Shown here: one piece after another, positions 53,061 through 63,525 of the stretch
How positions within the stretch are numbered: the first letter of the stretch is position 1
Layout: the number at the start of each line of letters is the position of its first letter
DNA from: Zygnema cylindricum
Taxonomy: Eukaryota > Streptophyta > Zygnematophyceae > Zygnematales > Zygnemataceae
NCBI GenBank assembly: GCA_037447655.1
Contig: JBBHKE010002155.1
Location: 62,001-126,000, forward strand
Length of the DNA stretch: 64,000 nucleotides
Reading direction: 5' to 3'
Made by a program: the position numbers and the translations under genes
Notes under the pieces: model-generated
What the model was told of the DNA's origin: nothing
The model's database searches: none
What the model saw: the letters and a program-made list of their open reading frames with translations, nothing else

Positions 53061-53860
53061 GTTAGAAATTAAATCAAGATGAGACTTTGATTCAGAGGAG
53101 CTTTTTGGAAAAGGTAAACGAAACATTTTGCCAATAATACATCCGAAAATCAAGATTTTTTGCATGAAATGAATCCATGCCTAAAACAAGGCCTTTACTA
53201 AGGGATGCTAAACCTTGTCTATTTAGATGGCCATATCGTAAATGCCATTTGTGATAATAAGAGGAGGAAGGAGAGAAATTTGCTACATTTGCATTTGCTA
53301 AATCTCTAAAAGATTTTAAAACATAGAGATTACCACAATTAATCCCATTTCCAAGGTAAATGTGGTTTAACAAAAAAAAAATGGACTTTGTTTTCCAAAA
53401 TGACTTCGAAACTACCATTTCGTAGCGTCGTACCTACGGAGAAGATTTTTTTCTTCAGTTGGGGAACGTAATAACATTCTCCAAGATGAGTGGTTCGAAT
53501 CTATTCAGATTTATGGCCACCTGTCCAACCATATTTGATGTTAGGACAAAATTATTTTCAAGTAAAATACGCAAAGGGATAGAAAGCATCACAAGACTTG
53601 TCATGATGTATTTTGTACATGACATGTGATACGAAGCACCAAAATCTATCAACCAATCATAATTATTACTTGGTGTATTAAAAGCGTACCCATAATCCAT
53701 TGGAGGGATGGAAACAGGTATGAAATTGGTGTGGCTGATAGGTGGCGTGTCTTGATTTGTTGGGTCAAATTGGAAAAGCAGAGGAGGTACAGTGTCTTGA
53801 TTTGTTGCGTCAGAGGAGGTGCAGTTGACAAATTGAAATTGAGGCGACATCATGTTGTAC
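53061..53860 (-). pseudogene. copia element 6b: protease and pre-integrase
   Basis: Protease motif YDWLIDFGASYHMSCTKYI near 53640-53690 has DFG in place of DSG. The pre-integrase part YHKWHLRYGHLNRQGLASLS (about 53220-53275) shows the zinc-domain His residues; the Cys pair is not clear. At least three stops or frameshifts. Confidence 0.85.
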
Positions 53861-54821
53861 TAAGAAGGAGGAGGACCGTAAGGACCGTACGAACGAGTTA
53901 TAAATGATGCAGCCGCGTGTCCAAAAGAGTTGTACGCAGCAGGAGGATTTGCAACGCTCTTGGATTTGGGGCTTTATTTTTTTTTCGACCGCCTCCGTCC
54001 CTGCTTGACGCGCGTTCATGTTTGCGGGCGAGAACTGAACACGCGTCGATGAGGTGATCTTTCTCTTTGCAATATTTATAAAAAGGAGAAGATTTTGCAG
54101 CACTTGTAAAAGATTTTTTTTGCAAGAAAGGTAGTTAAAGATTTGTTTGCAACAAAGGTAGTTAGAATTGTGGCGTCAGATGATATCACATGTTTTTTTA
54201 ATTCTTGTCTGCTCTCTTCGTAGACAAGCTGATTAGTTAAGTCAGATAAGGTGACATTTGCAGGATTTTTGTCGACTACCAACAAATGACTCAAGACAAG
54301 GCGGCAATCTTGCCAAAATCACGCTAATAAGTTCTTCATGTGTGACAAGATAATTGATGAATTTTAAGCGACCAACATATGATTGTAATTTCTGGATACA
54401 TGACAACATTTCCTCAAACTTATCATTTTAAATAAGAATAAATTCTCGTCGCAGAGCTAAGTGATGCGACCGCGTGTCGGTTTCATACGCGGCGCGCAAA
54501 ATTTGCCACGCTTTGTTAGCGGTTGTGGCGCTTCGTACGAGATTCGTAATTGTTCCATCCAATGATAAGATAAGTCGAGACAAAGCGACAAATTTTTTTT
54601 CTCTCCACGAATGATTGCAAGCTGGGCGGCCGCAAAATCATCATCATTATCACTACCAAAATTGGAATTATGACAACTCCTATGACATGGCCCCACAATT
54701 TCTCAAAAAAAAAATGATGGATTAAAAAATTCAAGCAGTAAAAATCTTGTCCTTTAAATTTATGAACAAAATTTGACACGGCCGAAGCCGTGGGCCCATA
54801 ACCTAATAAATTAGCGACCAT
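53861..54821 (-). pseudogene. copia element 6b: gag
   Basis: ATG at 54821: MVANLLGYGPTASAVSNFVH, degenerate N-terminal helices, DLTNQLVYEESRQELKKH, and a zinc knuckle FYKYCKEKDHLIDAC in which the first Cys is Tyr. Broken into at least four frames. Its 5' LTR is not recognisable. Confidence 0.78.
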
Positions 54822-55325
54822 AACAAAGATAACGATTTAAAGCAAAGGAACACGAAAGGATGGAAAGTACATAAAGGGGACAAAAAAAGGAGAAAAGACA
54901 GCAAGGACATATGAGACTGTCGTGAACTTAAGTTCAAATGTATTGATTTAATTATGAGACACAACATAAGTTCAAATGTATTGATTGAATAATAAGAGAC
55001 AGTAAAGCGTTTGAGTTTTAGAGTTGAACTCAAACGTGTAAGACGCACTATACAAAAGTTGAGGTACGACTAATCTACGTATATGCAATAAGTGGAGATA
55101 GAACTCTAGGTATTTCTAGAAGTGGAGGTTGAACTTGCTAGAAAGATTCCAAAAGTTAGTGGGAATCTTTCTACGCTAAAAGAATATGTACAAGGAAGGG
55201 ACAACAAATACATGAACACTAATTAAAGTAGTATACTTAAGACTTAGTGTTCTAAGACTTAATCATCATCAAAGCAAAACTAACTAAACATAGTGGTTCA
55301 ATAGTAGTCAATTCTTACTCCTCCA
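54822..55325. other. region between two divergent copia gags; tandem repeat
   Basis: Two copies of TAAGTTCAAATGTATTGATT at about 54928-54947 and 54967-54986. The 5' LTRs of both flanking elements would be expected here, but neither a primer site nor an LTR pair is recognisable. Confidence 0.5.
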
Positions 55326-56740
55326 ATGGTGGCTCCTCAACCCGATTCACCGGATCTGTCGGATCCGTTGGATTCATCACCAGATCCGAATGTGAAAGTC
55401 TTTGGATTCGGAAGGGCAGCCTTTCATGTGGCTCCCCCCACGAAACCAGTTTTAGAAAGAGGGGAAGAGAAGAAGGGGTGGTTTTGACCGAAGATCGGCT
55501 TCAATAATTGTTTGAAGGGTTCATAACGCGTAAATCAACGGATCTCTGACGCTAACCAAAAGGGGAAGTTCAGCATGGTACAAGACCCGATCTTTGATCC
55601 TTTAAAAGGGGCCTTGGATAGAGGGGTGGACAACAACGATGAGATAAGGGAGATACGCCACAAAGGGAAAATTTTGATCGAGAATGATTGGGATCTTGAT
55701 TATGTATCGGATGATGAGGTGTCTATCCCTTCGGTGTTGGGGAAGATCGTCCGCTTTAACGGATCTACTTTTCAAATTTAGAAGAAATACATTAAAGCTC
55801 AACTAATTCTCCCCCACCTTTGGAAAATTGCCAATGGGGAAGAGAAGATGCCAACCGCAAATCCGAAGGCTCGTCGGATATTGAAGAAGAAGAAGAATCT
55901 TGCCGCTAATTCTAGTCTTATGCAATCATGCACAACTTTAGTGCATGACCACTTTCTCACTCGAGACACGATTCACGAATGTTGGAAGGCTCTTGAAGGA
56001 CAATTTGAGAAAGGTTTTCAAAATAAGGGCCAATATGACTATTCGGGTTTTATTCAATTTAAAACAAAATCCAATGAATCGATTGATGACGGAAATAAAA
56101 GATACAACATCATTGTGGAGAAACTCTCAAATAATGGAAGATTAATCATAGAGGAAGACAAGGTGATCGGCTTAATCAACTCCCTACCTGAAAATCTCAC
56201 CTACCTCAAAGAGATCCTTTGGGCTCAAAACAATCCGCTTAACGAATTTGTGGTAAATTATCTCAAGACAACCGAGAGAAATCGCGGAGGTCCTCCCTAG
56301 GCCTCTGCCTCGGGTGGATCTCTCAACGTAGCCTCTCAAGCATCCGCCGATCTACATTTTCTCTATGGAGGAAGAGGGGGAAGGGGAAGAAGAAGAGGAT
56401 CTCGTGGGAGGGGGAGAAGTACCGAAAGGAGGGGAAATTTTCCAAGCCAGCCTCCTTTCCAAGATCAATCAACCGTTACATGCTTTTGATGTAACAAGAT
56501 CGACCACATGTCTTCCTTTTGTCTCGACAAGGAGAAGCAATGCCATTTTTGTGAGAAGTGGGGGTACATTAGCCCTCAATGCTATGCAAAGTCTAGCGGA
56601 GGCGGCGGCCGTGGTGACAAATTTGGCGGATGCGGCGGTGGCCGTTTGGTGGTGGTGGACGTGGAAGCCGATTTGGCGGCCAGGGCCAATTTGTAGGAGA
56701 AGGGGGAAATTATGAGCTAGACGCAGACGCGAATACTTTT
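55326..56740 (+). pseudogene. copia element 7: gag with double zinc knuckle
   Basis: Starts MVAPQPDSPDLSDPLDSSPD (stop at 55487), continues in 55575-55781 and 55848-56300 with capsid helices (TTLVHDHFLTRDTIHECWKA, SIDDGNKRYNIIVEKLS, LINSLPENLTYLKEILWA), a Gly-Arg-rich tract near 56370-56420, and two consecutive zinc knuckles: CF-stop-CNKIDHMSSFC and CHFCEKWGYISPQC, the second with Tyr in place of His. Related to element 6a. Confidence 0.82.
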
Positions 56741-57262
56741 TCAATTTTAAGTATCACGATTGATTTGTTGACCGATGTCTCACAAAAGGACATACATTTT
56801 CAATTTTAAGTATCACGATTGATTTGTTGACCGATCGGTCACAAAATGTCAAAAAATTGATTATGGACTTTGGAGTGTCCCATCATGTATGTATAGACGT
56901 TTGGATCTAATTACGAAAGATCGAAACAGACCTGACAAGATTTTAGAGAATCAATTATTACATGTTTTATACATACTTGGCGATATGCGAATCTTTTAAG
57001 CGTGCCGCAGATCCAACGGGCGGGCTCTTGCGTGTATGCGCTTAGTGACTCATCTATAAAAATTGTGCGATCTGATGGCATCACAATTGGTGAAGGGGAA
57101 GTCACTAACGCCTTTCACAGTTGACCTTTATGGAAGCATCCCAAATCTTGTCCTAATAATGACGGCATAATAAGTCAAATCGCTAAAATCAAGGATATGT
57201 GACGCTATGGCATCATCGCATGTGTCTTACGTCAAAACAAAATCTCAAATGCATGATTAAAG
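56741..57262 (+). pseudogene. copia element 7: protease and pre-integrase remnants
   Basis: Mostly eroded. A TTTTCAATTTTAAGTATCACGA-type segment is duplicated (about 56739 and 56790). Just before 57258 the frame reads QNLKCMIK, which continues at 57497 as VGCTRGLDLTFGKKVNGC once the inserted LTR is removed; this matches the pre-integrase of element 6a. Confidence 0.6.
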
Positions 57263-57491
57263 TGTTGGATTGGCACGTGAATGCCGGTTCAATACGGGGT
57301 AAAATGTGATACGTTTCATTCGAAGCCACCTAAATTAAATAGGTACGGACCCGCCATGCTCTACATCGAGCTGGTGGCACAGTGGTTAGTGCGCTGACAG
57401 CTAAAGTCACAGGTCCCAGGTTCGAGCCCTGGCCGGCTCACTTTTCCCTAGCATTGGACATACCGAATCGCGGATTTCACGGAAAGCAACA
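57263..57491 (+). mobile_element. 229-bp solo LTR (TRIM-like) carrying a tRNA-like sequence
   Basis: TGTTGGATTGG...AAAGCAACA with perfect 5-bp target duplication TAAAG (57258-57262, 57492-57496), inserted in the pre-integrase frame of element 7. The ends (TGTTGG/CAACA) are like those of the 247-bp TRIM LTR, but the rest differs. A 73-nt tRNA-like sequence begins 105 bp from the start, nearly the same position as in the TRIM. Confidence 0.9.
57368..57440 (+). tRNA. tRNA-like sequence with full cloverleaf in solo LTR
   Basis: Acceptor GAGCTGG/CCGGCTC (7 pairs, one G-U), TG, D-stem GCAC/GTGC with loop AGTGGTTA, anticodon stem CTGAC/GTCAC (four of five), loop AGCTAAA, variable AGGTC, T-arm CCAGG-TTCGAGC-CCTGG (perfect), discriminator A. 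TTTT begins two bases later. The loop would put CTA in the anticodon but position 33 is G, not the required U, so it is unlikely to decode anything. Identity of the parent tRNA is unclear. Confidence 0.75.
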
Positions 57492-57496
57492 TAAAG

Positions 57497-57558
57497 TTGG
57501 TTGCACGCGCGGTCTTGATCTAACTTTTGGCAAAAAAGTCAACGGTTGTGCCAGTTGC
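57497..57558 (+). pseudogene. copia element 7: pre-integrase fragment between two insertions
   Basis: VGCTRGLDLTFGKKVNGCAS, matching VRGLELATGEKVNGCNGC of element 6a; includes the first zinc-domain Cys. Confidence 0.8.
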
Positions 57559-58595
57559 TGTTCAAATCACTAGATTTAGGGGGTATTTTCTAGGTCTTAA
57601 TTGATTAAAAGTAAAAGGGAAGCGTAGGCAGCCTGCATCCACCTCCTCCCTCTAGCCCCCATACTTGTTGTAGTCACTAAAGGAAAGTGAGGGAGGTGGA
57701 GCCATGGCTGCCTCAGCTCCATAGGCAAGACCAAAGAGTGACATAGTCACTCTCTAACAAAAAGGTGAGTCCAGCAGGACTCGAACCTCCGACCCGCAGA
57801 GCGAGGCGTAGCCGTAAGCTCTTACCGGTCTATCGTAGGAATTTGTTAGACTACATAGGGTTTGAATAGTACTTAAACATTGCTTTGTAAGATTAATCCG
57901 ATTAACGAAATTACAGATAAAGAACATAGAGACTAGTTGGAATATGGTGCAAACAAAAACCCGCACGAAACAAATATACCAGACATTTGTTTTAAACGGC
58001 TAGTATTAAAAGCAAGTTTGGATCCGACAACACGAATCATTGCCAAGATCTCGGAATGGCCGCTTTGGCGATTTTCGGGCGTGACATGACGTGGCGCCAA
58101 GGCAAAAGATAACATTGGGAAGTGGGAATCTCGAAGAGCATGAGGACAATTCCAACGGAGACAGACGTCCTCTCTATGAACTTGTCGTACACAGGCCGTG
58201 CAGAAAGGACATCTACCATAATACCATTCTGTACTGTGCAGTCTTTTGATTGGTTTGTACATCGGTAGATAGGGGTTGTGAGAGGGGTTTAGGACTTAGA
58301 GGATTGAGGAGGTAGCTGCCTCTCTCCCAATAAGCTTGTATAAAGATTGACATCTTTGCCACTTCATGACTTATCGCCTGGTTGGGCATTTTCAGTGATT
58401 CTTTTTGTTGTGGACTCAGGGGAGTCCAAACTGCCCAGGGGTGCAGTCAGATTTTCTGTTTGCCTGCTTGGGTAGCACTGGTCCTAGTTGAAAGGGGGTT
58501 GGTCAAAAATTACCTAGAGGCTTCTTGAATTCTGTAGTCCAATAGGGGACACTGGACACTGAATTGTAGTAATGGGACACTGGACCCGAATTGCA
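57559..58595 (+). mobile_element. solo copia LTR (family 3), about 1,037 bp
   Basis: TGTTCAAATCACTAG...CGAATTGCA, with target duplication GTTGC/GTTGT (57554-57558, 58596-58600; one mismatch). It has GGTATTTTCTAGGTCTTA, the U3 hairpin (about 57643-57708), the antisense tRNA-like unit (57766-57838), CGGAATGGCCGCTTTGGCG, GGGTTGTGAGAGGGGTTTAG and the U5 core (58391-58407). A GGGGACACTGGACA/GGGACACTGGACCC repeat sits near its end. Confidence 0.87.
57766..57838 (-). other. tRNA-Arg(ACG)-like sequence inside LTR, antisense
   Basis: Minus strand: CGGTAAGAGC (D-arm end), loop GCTACGCC with ACG, T-arm-like GGAGGTTCGAGTCC, then CTGGACTC and TTTTT within 5 nt. The stems are only partly paired. Offset 207-279 from the LTR start. 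Confidence 0.55.
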
Positions 58596-59390
58596 GTTGT
58601 GCAAGGGCATGAGAGTTGCAAATAAAGGCGTAGTTTGCAAATCACATCTAGTGAAAGACACAAAATATTGTGCGTCACATCCGCTTGAATTATTTCCGTG
58701 GTTCTGTGGGTTGTAAAATCTGGAAAAAAAATAAGTACATTGTGGTAATTGTGGATGATTATTCATGATTTAATGGTATTTCTCCTCAAGCATAAATTTG
58801 ATGCATCCTCACGATTTGAGGAATGACATGTGATGGCGGAACGCCAATATGAAAGGAAACTAAAGGTGGTTCGATCCAACAATGGAGTGGAATTTAAGGC
58901 TTTTGACACTTATTGCAAGCAATGGGGAATTCACCAAGAATTTACTGCTCCATAGTCACCGAAGTCAAATGGTATTGCCGAAAGGAAGAGTCAGACACTT
59001 CAAGAGATGGTGAGATCCATGATTCACTGATCGAGTGGTAAGATCCATCTATGGGGGGCTGCAATTTTGACGGCAAGCTACATTTGTAATCGGCGACTAA
59101 TTTCCATTTCGGGCGACAGGACTTCCCATGAGCTTTGGTATGGCCGAAATCCGACTTTACATCACCTTCGAATTTGGGGATGTCGAGTGACCGCTTACAT
59201 CGATTCGGTCAAAAAGAGAGGTAAATTCTCTCCTCGGAGTTGGTCGGGAATCTTTGTATGCTATAGGTCAAAGAGGAGTCTCTATTGCATTTATGATCTG
59301 ATCCGTCATGTTGTTGAGGAAAGTAGAAATGTTAATTTTCACCCGTATTTTAAATCGAAAATTTCTTGATATGGGAATTGCCATCTAACC
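58596..59390 (+). pseudogene. copia element 7: integrase
   Basis: YIVVIVDDYS near 58735, VVRSNNGVEFKAFDTYC (catalytic Asp is Asn), SPKSNGIAERKSQTLQEM (Glu kept), then the clean frame 59067-59369: ASYICNRRLISISG, HHLRIWGCRVTAYID, FSPRSWSGIFVCY. It aligns throughout with element 6a. The first Asp region is damaged. Confidence 0.88.
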
Positions 59391-59790
59391 ATGATTTTCT
59401 TGAGGAAGGAGAAACTCTTAATTTTCCACATCTTGAGGATTCCTATTTTTGATGTTGAGGCGGATCCGATCGTTAACTTAAGAGGGGGAGGAATAATTAC
59501 GAAATCCATCAGGAATTGGAAAACATTGACAAGACTCCGAGTGAGAAATCTCGAATGTCTTCGGACATCCGCAAATCCAAAAGCTCAAAATATTCGAGCA
59601 TTTCTATTATTGAGGAAGAATTTGAATCCAAAAAAGAAAAGGAAATTCCGTTACGAAGAAGTCAACGAGAAACTAAGGGGAAGAAACCGGGTCGCTTATC
59701 TTTTGATCGAAAGGGTGGAAATATCTAGAACTCTCATTATTTTATTTCGGCCACTACGGAGGGATCCTTCCTCTTGTAGCAATCATTGAA
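59391..59790 (+). pseudogene. copia element 7: integrase-RT linker
   Basis: KEIPLRRSQRETKGKKPGRL (59516-59728) corresponds to the VVVRRSNRENKGKAPERLS part of element 6a. Confidence 0.75.
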
Positions 59791-60430
59791 TGAAAATATG
59801 CCCGGCGATCCCCAATCATACGTTGAGGCTCGAAGTTCTCTTGATTGGGAAGATAAGTGGAAACCGGCTTGGGAGAAGGAACTTAAATCATTTATCGACA
59901 ATAAGACTTTCGAGGAGGTAAGTCCTCTGGAGGGGGAAAAGTCTATAGATGCTAATGGGTTTTTAACAACATTGGTGCTTCCGGGGAATTAATAAAATAC
60001 AAGGCTTGTTTTGTGTGTAAGGGATTTCAACAAGTAGAGGGGGTGGATTATTCGGAAACTTACGCATCCGTTGTTAAATTTGATTCTTTAATAATGTTAA
60101 TTGCAATCCCGGCTGCGGGGAATAAGCATATACATCAAATGGACGTGGAAACGGCCTTCCTAAATGGGGAATTAGAGGAAGAAGTTTATATGAAGGTGCC
60201 CGAGGGAGTGCTTTCGAAAAGAGGAAAAGCATGACGGCTCTGAAAATCGTTGTACGGATTGAAACAGGCGCCCAGAACTTGGTACCTTCGTCTTCACAAG
60301 CTACTCACTGACTTTGGTTTTATTCGTTTGGTCTTTGACTCTAGAGTTTACGTAAAAGGAGAGGGAAAGGAGCAAATCATCTTTTCTCTACAAGTAAATG
60401 ATTTTTTAATGATTAGTGATAGTCTGTCGA
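59791..60430 (+). pseudogene. copia element 7: reverse transcriptase, truncated
   Basis: MPGDPQSYVEARSSLDWEDK, VCKGFQQVEGVDYSETYASV, HQMDVETAFLNGELEEEVYM, YGLKQAPRTWYLRLHKLL. The catalytic motif is QVND (60391-60402) in place of YVDD, so it is inactive. Homology stops near 60430; the rest of RT, RNase H and 3' LTR are absent, and apparently unique sequence follows. Confidence 0.9.
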
Positions 60431-61442
60431 TCATACAATTTTACACATCCATTGACAAACGAGTACAACCAGAAAAGCTTAAACAATTCGAAATTAGTAA
60501 TGATCTGCAGTATATACGCTCTGATTAAAATTTCAGCATGGGCAAACATTTGTGCTGTTGATAACATTTCATAATCCCAAAAGTAATAAATCAAGCAATG
60601 CAATTGCCGAATTTGACTCCAATATTTATGTGACAAATTATTTGCAACCAGAAATTATTAATCCCTTTTAAAACCGAATTATTCTTCACAATACCTTCTT
60701 AACGTTTATCATTATTTGCAAGAAGCCAACCTAACCTCCACAATAACTGCTTTCATGACTTTGGCTTACCATGCCAACATTCCTTCTCTACAGTGTTACA
60801 AAAATACAAAACTAAATATAAACTAGCCTATTTATCCATTCTTTCAGCTCCTTCACGTACCGCAAAGATCCCGCTCCAGACTCGTGACCAGACCTCAATT
60901 GTTTACTGCATTCTAATTCCATTGGTCCACACACCCAGTGTAATCTAGTTCAGTCACCGGTCAATGACGTCCTTCGGCAGAGACCAATACATCAGATAAA
61001 AAAAGTCTTGGACTTTCATGCAAAACTCACTTCCGTATATCTCCAATTACAAATCTGTTCTGGAATTTCATGAATAGATAATGATTTCTCAAACTCGGAA
61101 TCAACATTTGAAATCATGTAGAAGTGGAACAAATTTGTACAAGTGCTTCGCCATAGGTAGTCTACTTGACCTTCCTCTCATTCTCGAAAGCATCACTTTA
61201 CTTCCGTCTCTCAATAGCTGAAAATCAAATCCTCCACCTAAGCCAGTAAGCCACTTCTTCTTTGCAAGTCCTCTGCTCCTTCAGCCCTATGAGGCATTTG
61301 CTCCATAACGGGATGTACCCTTTCCGACGACCTGTTCCTGAACGATTTGACTCTCATCGACACAACTTTGCTCGGACATAACCTTATCCATTGTCTCCAA
61401 GTTTTTTGAAGTTGAACTTCTCATTAGGACAAACCCCAATCC
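60431..61442. other. flank of the minus-strand host gene; no clear gene
   Basis: Single-copy-looking sequence. On the minus strand a short open stretch runs from 61442 (GLGFVLMRSSTSKNLETMDK) to a stop near 61285; it may be a decayed or alternatively spliced 3' exon of the neighbouring gene. Confidence 0.35.
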
Positions 61443-61695
61443 TTAGCTACATTTCAATACCATGAAATCATTTCCACCTTCACTCAATTCAGCCACCAAA
61501 CCGGAGCAAATGGTTGGCATTGCGAAAGCCGAAATACTAAGAAGCTCTCCAATGCCATCATCACCTCTGACTAATTCTTCCACCAGTTCCACAGATAGAT
61601 TCGTTACTACTGTGTGCAGATAACGATAGGAACAGACTAATTATGGAAATCTGAACCATGCCTGACCTCTATTTCCACCTTATAAAGCTTTCCAT
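61443..61695 (-). pseudogene. degenerate second copy of a module of the 61730-62683 protein
   Basis: Two broken frames: DGKLYKVEIEVRHGS (about 61650-61695) resembles EKVYDAEVTMRYKS of the upstream ORF, and PTICSGLVAELSEGGNDFMV-LKC (61450-61510) resembles PFFYEGLVAEKDFNGSRAFM-ELKC. The modules are in tandem register, so the protein may belong to a family of repeated units, with this copy decayed or spliced differently. Confidence 0.4.
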
Positions 61696-61729
61696 CACGT
61701 AGGAGCCAGAAAAAAAAAATCTTGGTAGC

Positions 61730-62683
61730 TCACTCGAACAAACGTTTATTCTTTTCATCGACGTCAAATACATGCACATTTGAGCTTTCAGGTGAACCTT
61801 TTATTTCAATGCACTCTTCCTCGATTATTTTCTCTAACAGATCCAGCAGAAAACGTCCAGTTATGAACTCCGTTGACTGTCCTTCTCCCTCTCCCATTCT
61901 AGGCATTTCCTCATGGCATGGCTCCTCAGCCGGCGATTCTAATAAATTTAGCAGATAATTCCCGTCTACCCCGTCGTATGTTACAGGACTTTCCCAAGAA
62001 GATTCCGGACTTGGACCCTGATCCCTGTACTGAACCTTCGGTACCTCCTCCTGCAAGCCAGCATCTATGCCATTCCTTCCCCCAGCGTGACAACACACCA
62101 CATTGACAGACAGTTCCATAAACTTGTCAAGCGTACTTTTATACCTCATCGTCACTTCCGCATCATAAACCTTTTCCAGCGAATATTGCCCACATTTTAA
62201 TTCCATAAAGGCTCTACTGCCATTGAAATCTTTTTCAGCAACCAGCCCTTCATAGAAGAAAGGCAGAGAGCAGGCCATCAGACCTATCAGATCCTTGAGA
62301 CTCATGATAACACACTTATTTGCTATATTTCCCTCTACCAATCCCGTCCTCTTCATCTGTTCCATGAAAACCGAGCTTTCAGTTTCGCACCGTTGGAGAC
62401 GATATAAATTGTTTTTCCACCTCCAGTTGCCTGATAATGGGTTTGATATCGAAAACAGCGACTCGTGTTTAACCTTGTGAACAGACAAGTAATTATTCTC
62501 AATTTGAATCTGGAATATATTTTTTTGGATGTCGTTTCCTCTTATGACTATCACTTCAACCGAACATGAGGCTCTTTCCCTATAATCCGACACCGATTTC
62601 GCTGTCGCTCTTATACCATAAAAAATCCCTTTTAAACCGAAATCCGCTAAAGCGGCAACTGCAGCGGTCGACAATGGATCCAT
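61730..62683 (-). CDS. hypothetical host protein, 317 aa
   Basis: Uninterrupted frame from ATG 62683 (MDPLSTAAVAALADFGLKGI) to a stop at 61730; the upstream extension to 62770 lacks an ATG. An Ala-rich N-terminal helix is followed by a mixed region (SVEVIVIRGNDIQKNIFQIQ), a GLVAEKDFNGSRAFMELKCG segment and an acidic C-terminal third with LLNLLESPAEEPCHEEMP and LLDLLEKIIEEECIEIKGSP. No domain I recognise, no transmembrane segment, no transposon motif. The length and open frame in this decayed neighbourhood argue for a real gene. Confidence 0.65.
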   Translation of the reverse strand: MDPLSTAAVAALADFGLKGIFYGIRATAKSVSDYRERASCSVEVIVIRGNDIQKNIFQIQIENNYLSVHKVKHESLFSISNPLSGNWRWKNNLYRLQRCETESSVFMEQMKRTGLVEGNIANKCVIMSLKDLIGLMACSLPFFYEGLVAEKDFNGSRAFMELKCGQYSLEKVYDAEVTMRYKSTLDKFMELSVNVVCCHAGGRNGIDAGLQEEVPKVQYRDQGPSPESSWESPVTYDGVDGNYLLNLLESPAEEPCHEEMPRMGEGEGQSTEFITGRFLLDLLEKIIEEECIEIKGSPESSNVHVFDVDEKNKRLFE

Positions 62684-62770
62684 TTTGAAAATTAAGTACG
62701 CAGAATCAAGAAAAAACTGTAAGAGATGGAGAGAGGGACGAAATGATCGTATACAACACAAATATAACAC

Positions 62771-63525
62771 TTAACAGAAAACATAAAAAAGTTCACCACA
62801 AGAGCAACAGAGAGATCCAGCAAAAGTCCATAATATTTCACGATAAGGTTTTCTCATTGTAAAAATAAAAGTCCTCCTCACCTACTCGCCTAAGTCTGAC
62901 ACCTTTTTAAGTAAATCATTCTACGTCCTCTCAATCAAAGCTCACAAAAGTACATGCGCCAATCAAACTCCGCCAACAAACTATCATAACGTACACAACC
63001 ACTCAACTTGATAGAATTGCCCCTTAAGGCTCTCCTGTCCATCACCTCCCCTCGAGATTTTTTCACATGTACGTTTTCAGCATTTTTCTTTTAGAACAGG
63101 TTGTCATTAATTGGTCAAACAGTATCAATATTTTGTCAAACAGCCATCATTTTCTCCCTCCTCGCCGGTAGGTACAGCAGTCAAATCAATTCCCAATTAT
63201 CGGCTCGAGAGGGTGAGGTGTACAGTAGTAATCTTGTCCCGTTCCACATTCTTGTTAGACAAAGGACAGAACAGCGATCAAGGTCAAGAAAGAAACAAGA
63301 GTGAAGAAAAAAAACGTTTCGTCCGACGGTTGACACGTACGATAAAGTACGACAAAGCTGCCGGATCTTTGCCAGTCGTTATTCTCTTTACTATTTCTCT
63401 GTAAATCTCACCTCTTTGACTTTTCCTCTCCAGTTCTCACATTCTGTATCCCTCTCGTTTTGTGTCCCTTCTTTCATTGGTTAGCTCTCCCTGTCATTTT
63501 ACTATTCGGTTGTCTCCCTCTCACA
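62771..63525. promoter_or_regulatory. divergent intergenic region between two host genes
   Basis: About 840 bp from ATG to ATG, CT-rich before the plus-strand gene (TTTTCCTCTCCAGTTCTCAC, CCCTCTCGTTTTGTGTCCC), as in many plant 5' UTRs. No clear TATA box in a convincing position. Confidence 0.4.

Noticed and set aside
57368-57440. Amber-suppressor tRNA (anticodon CTA)
   Set aside because: Position 33 is G instead of the invariant U and the sequence lies inside a solo LTR, so a decoding role is unlikely.
57263-57491. tRNA-derived SINE
   Set aside because: TG...CA ends, a 5-bp target duplication and no A-rich or simple-repeat tail fit an LTR better than a SINE.
63460-63525. Hydrophobic N-terminal extension (signal-anchor-like) of the last gene
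   Set aside because: The frame upstream of 63526 has no ATG; it would need a TTG start.
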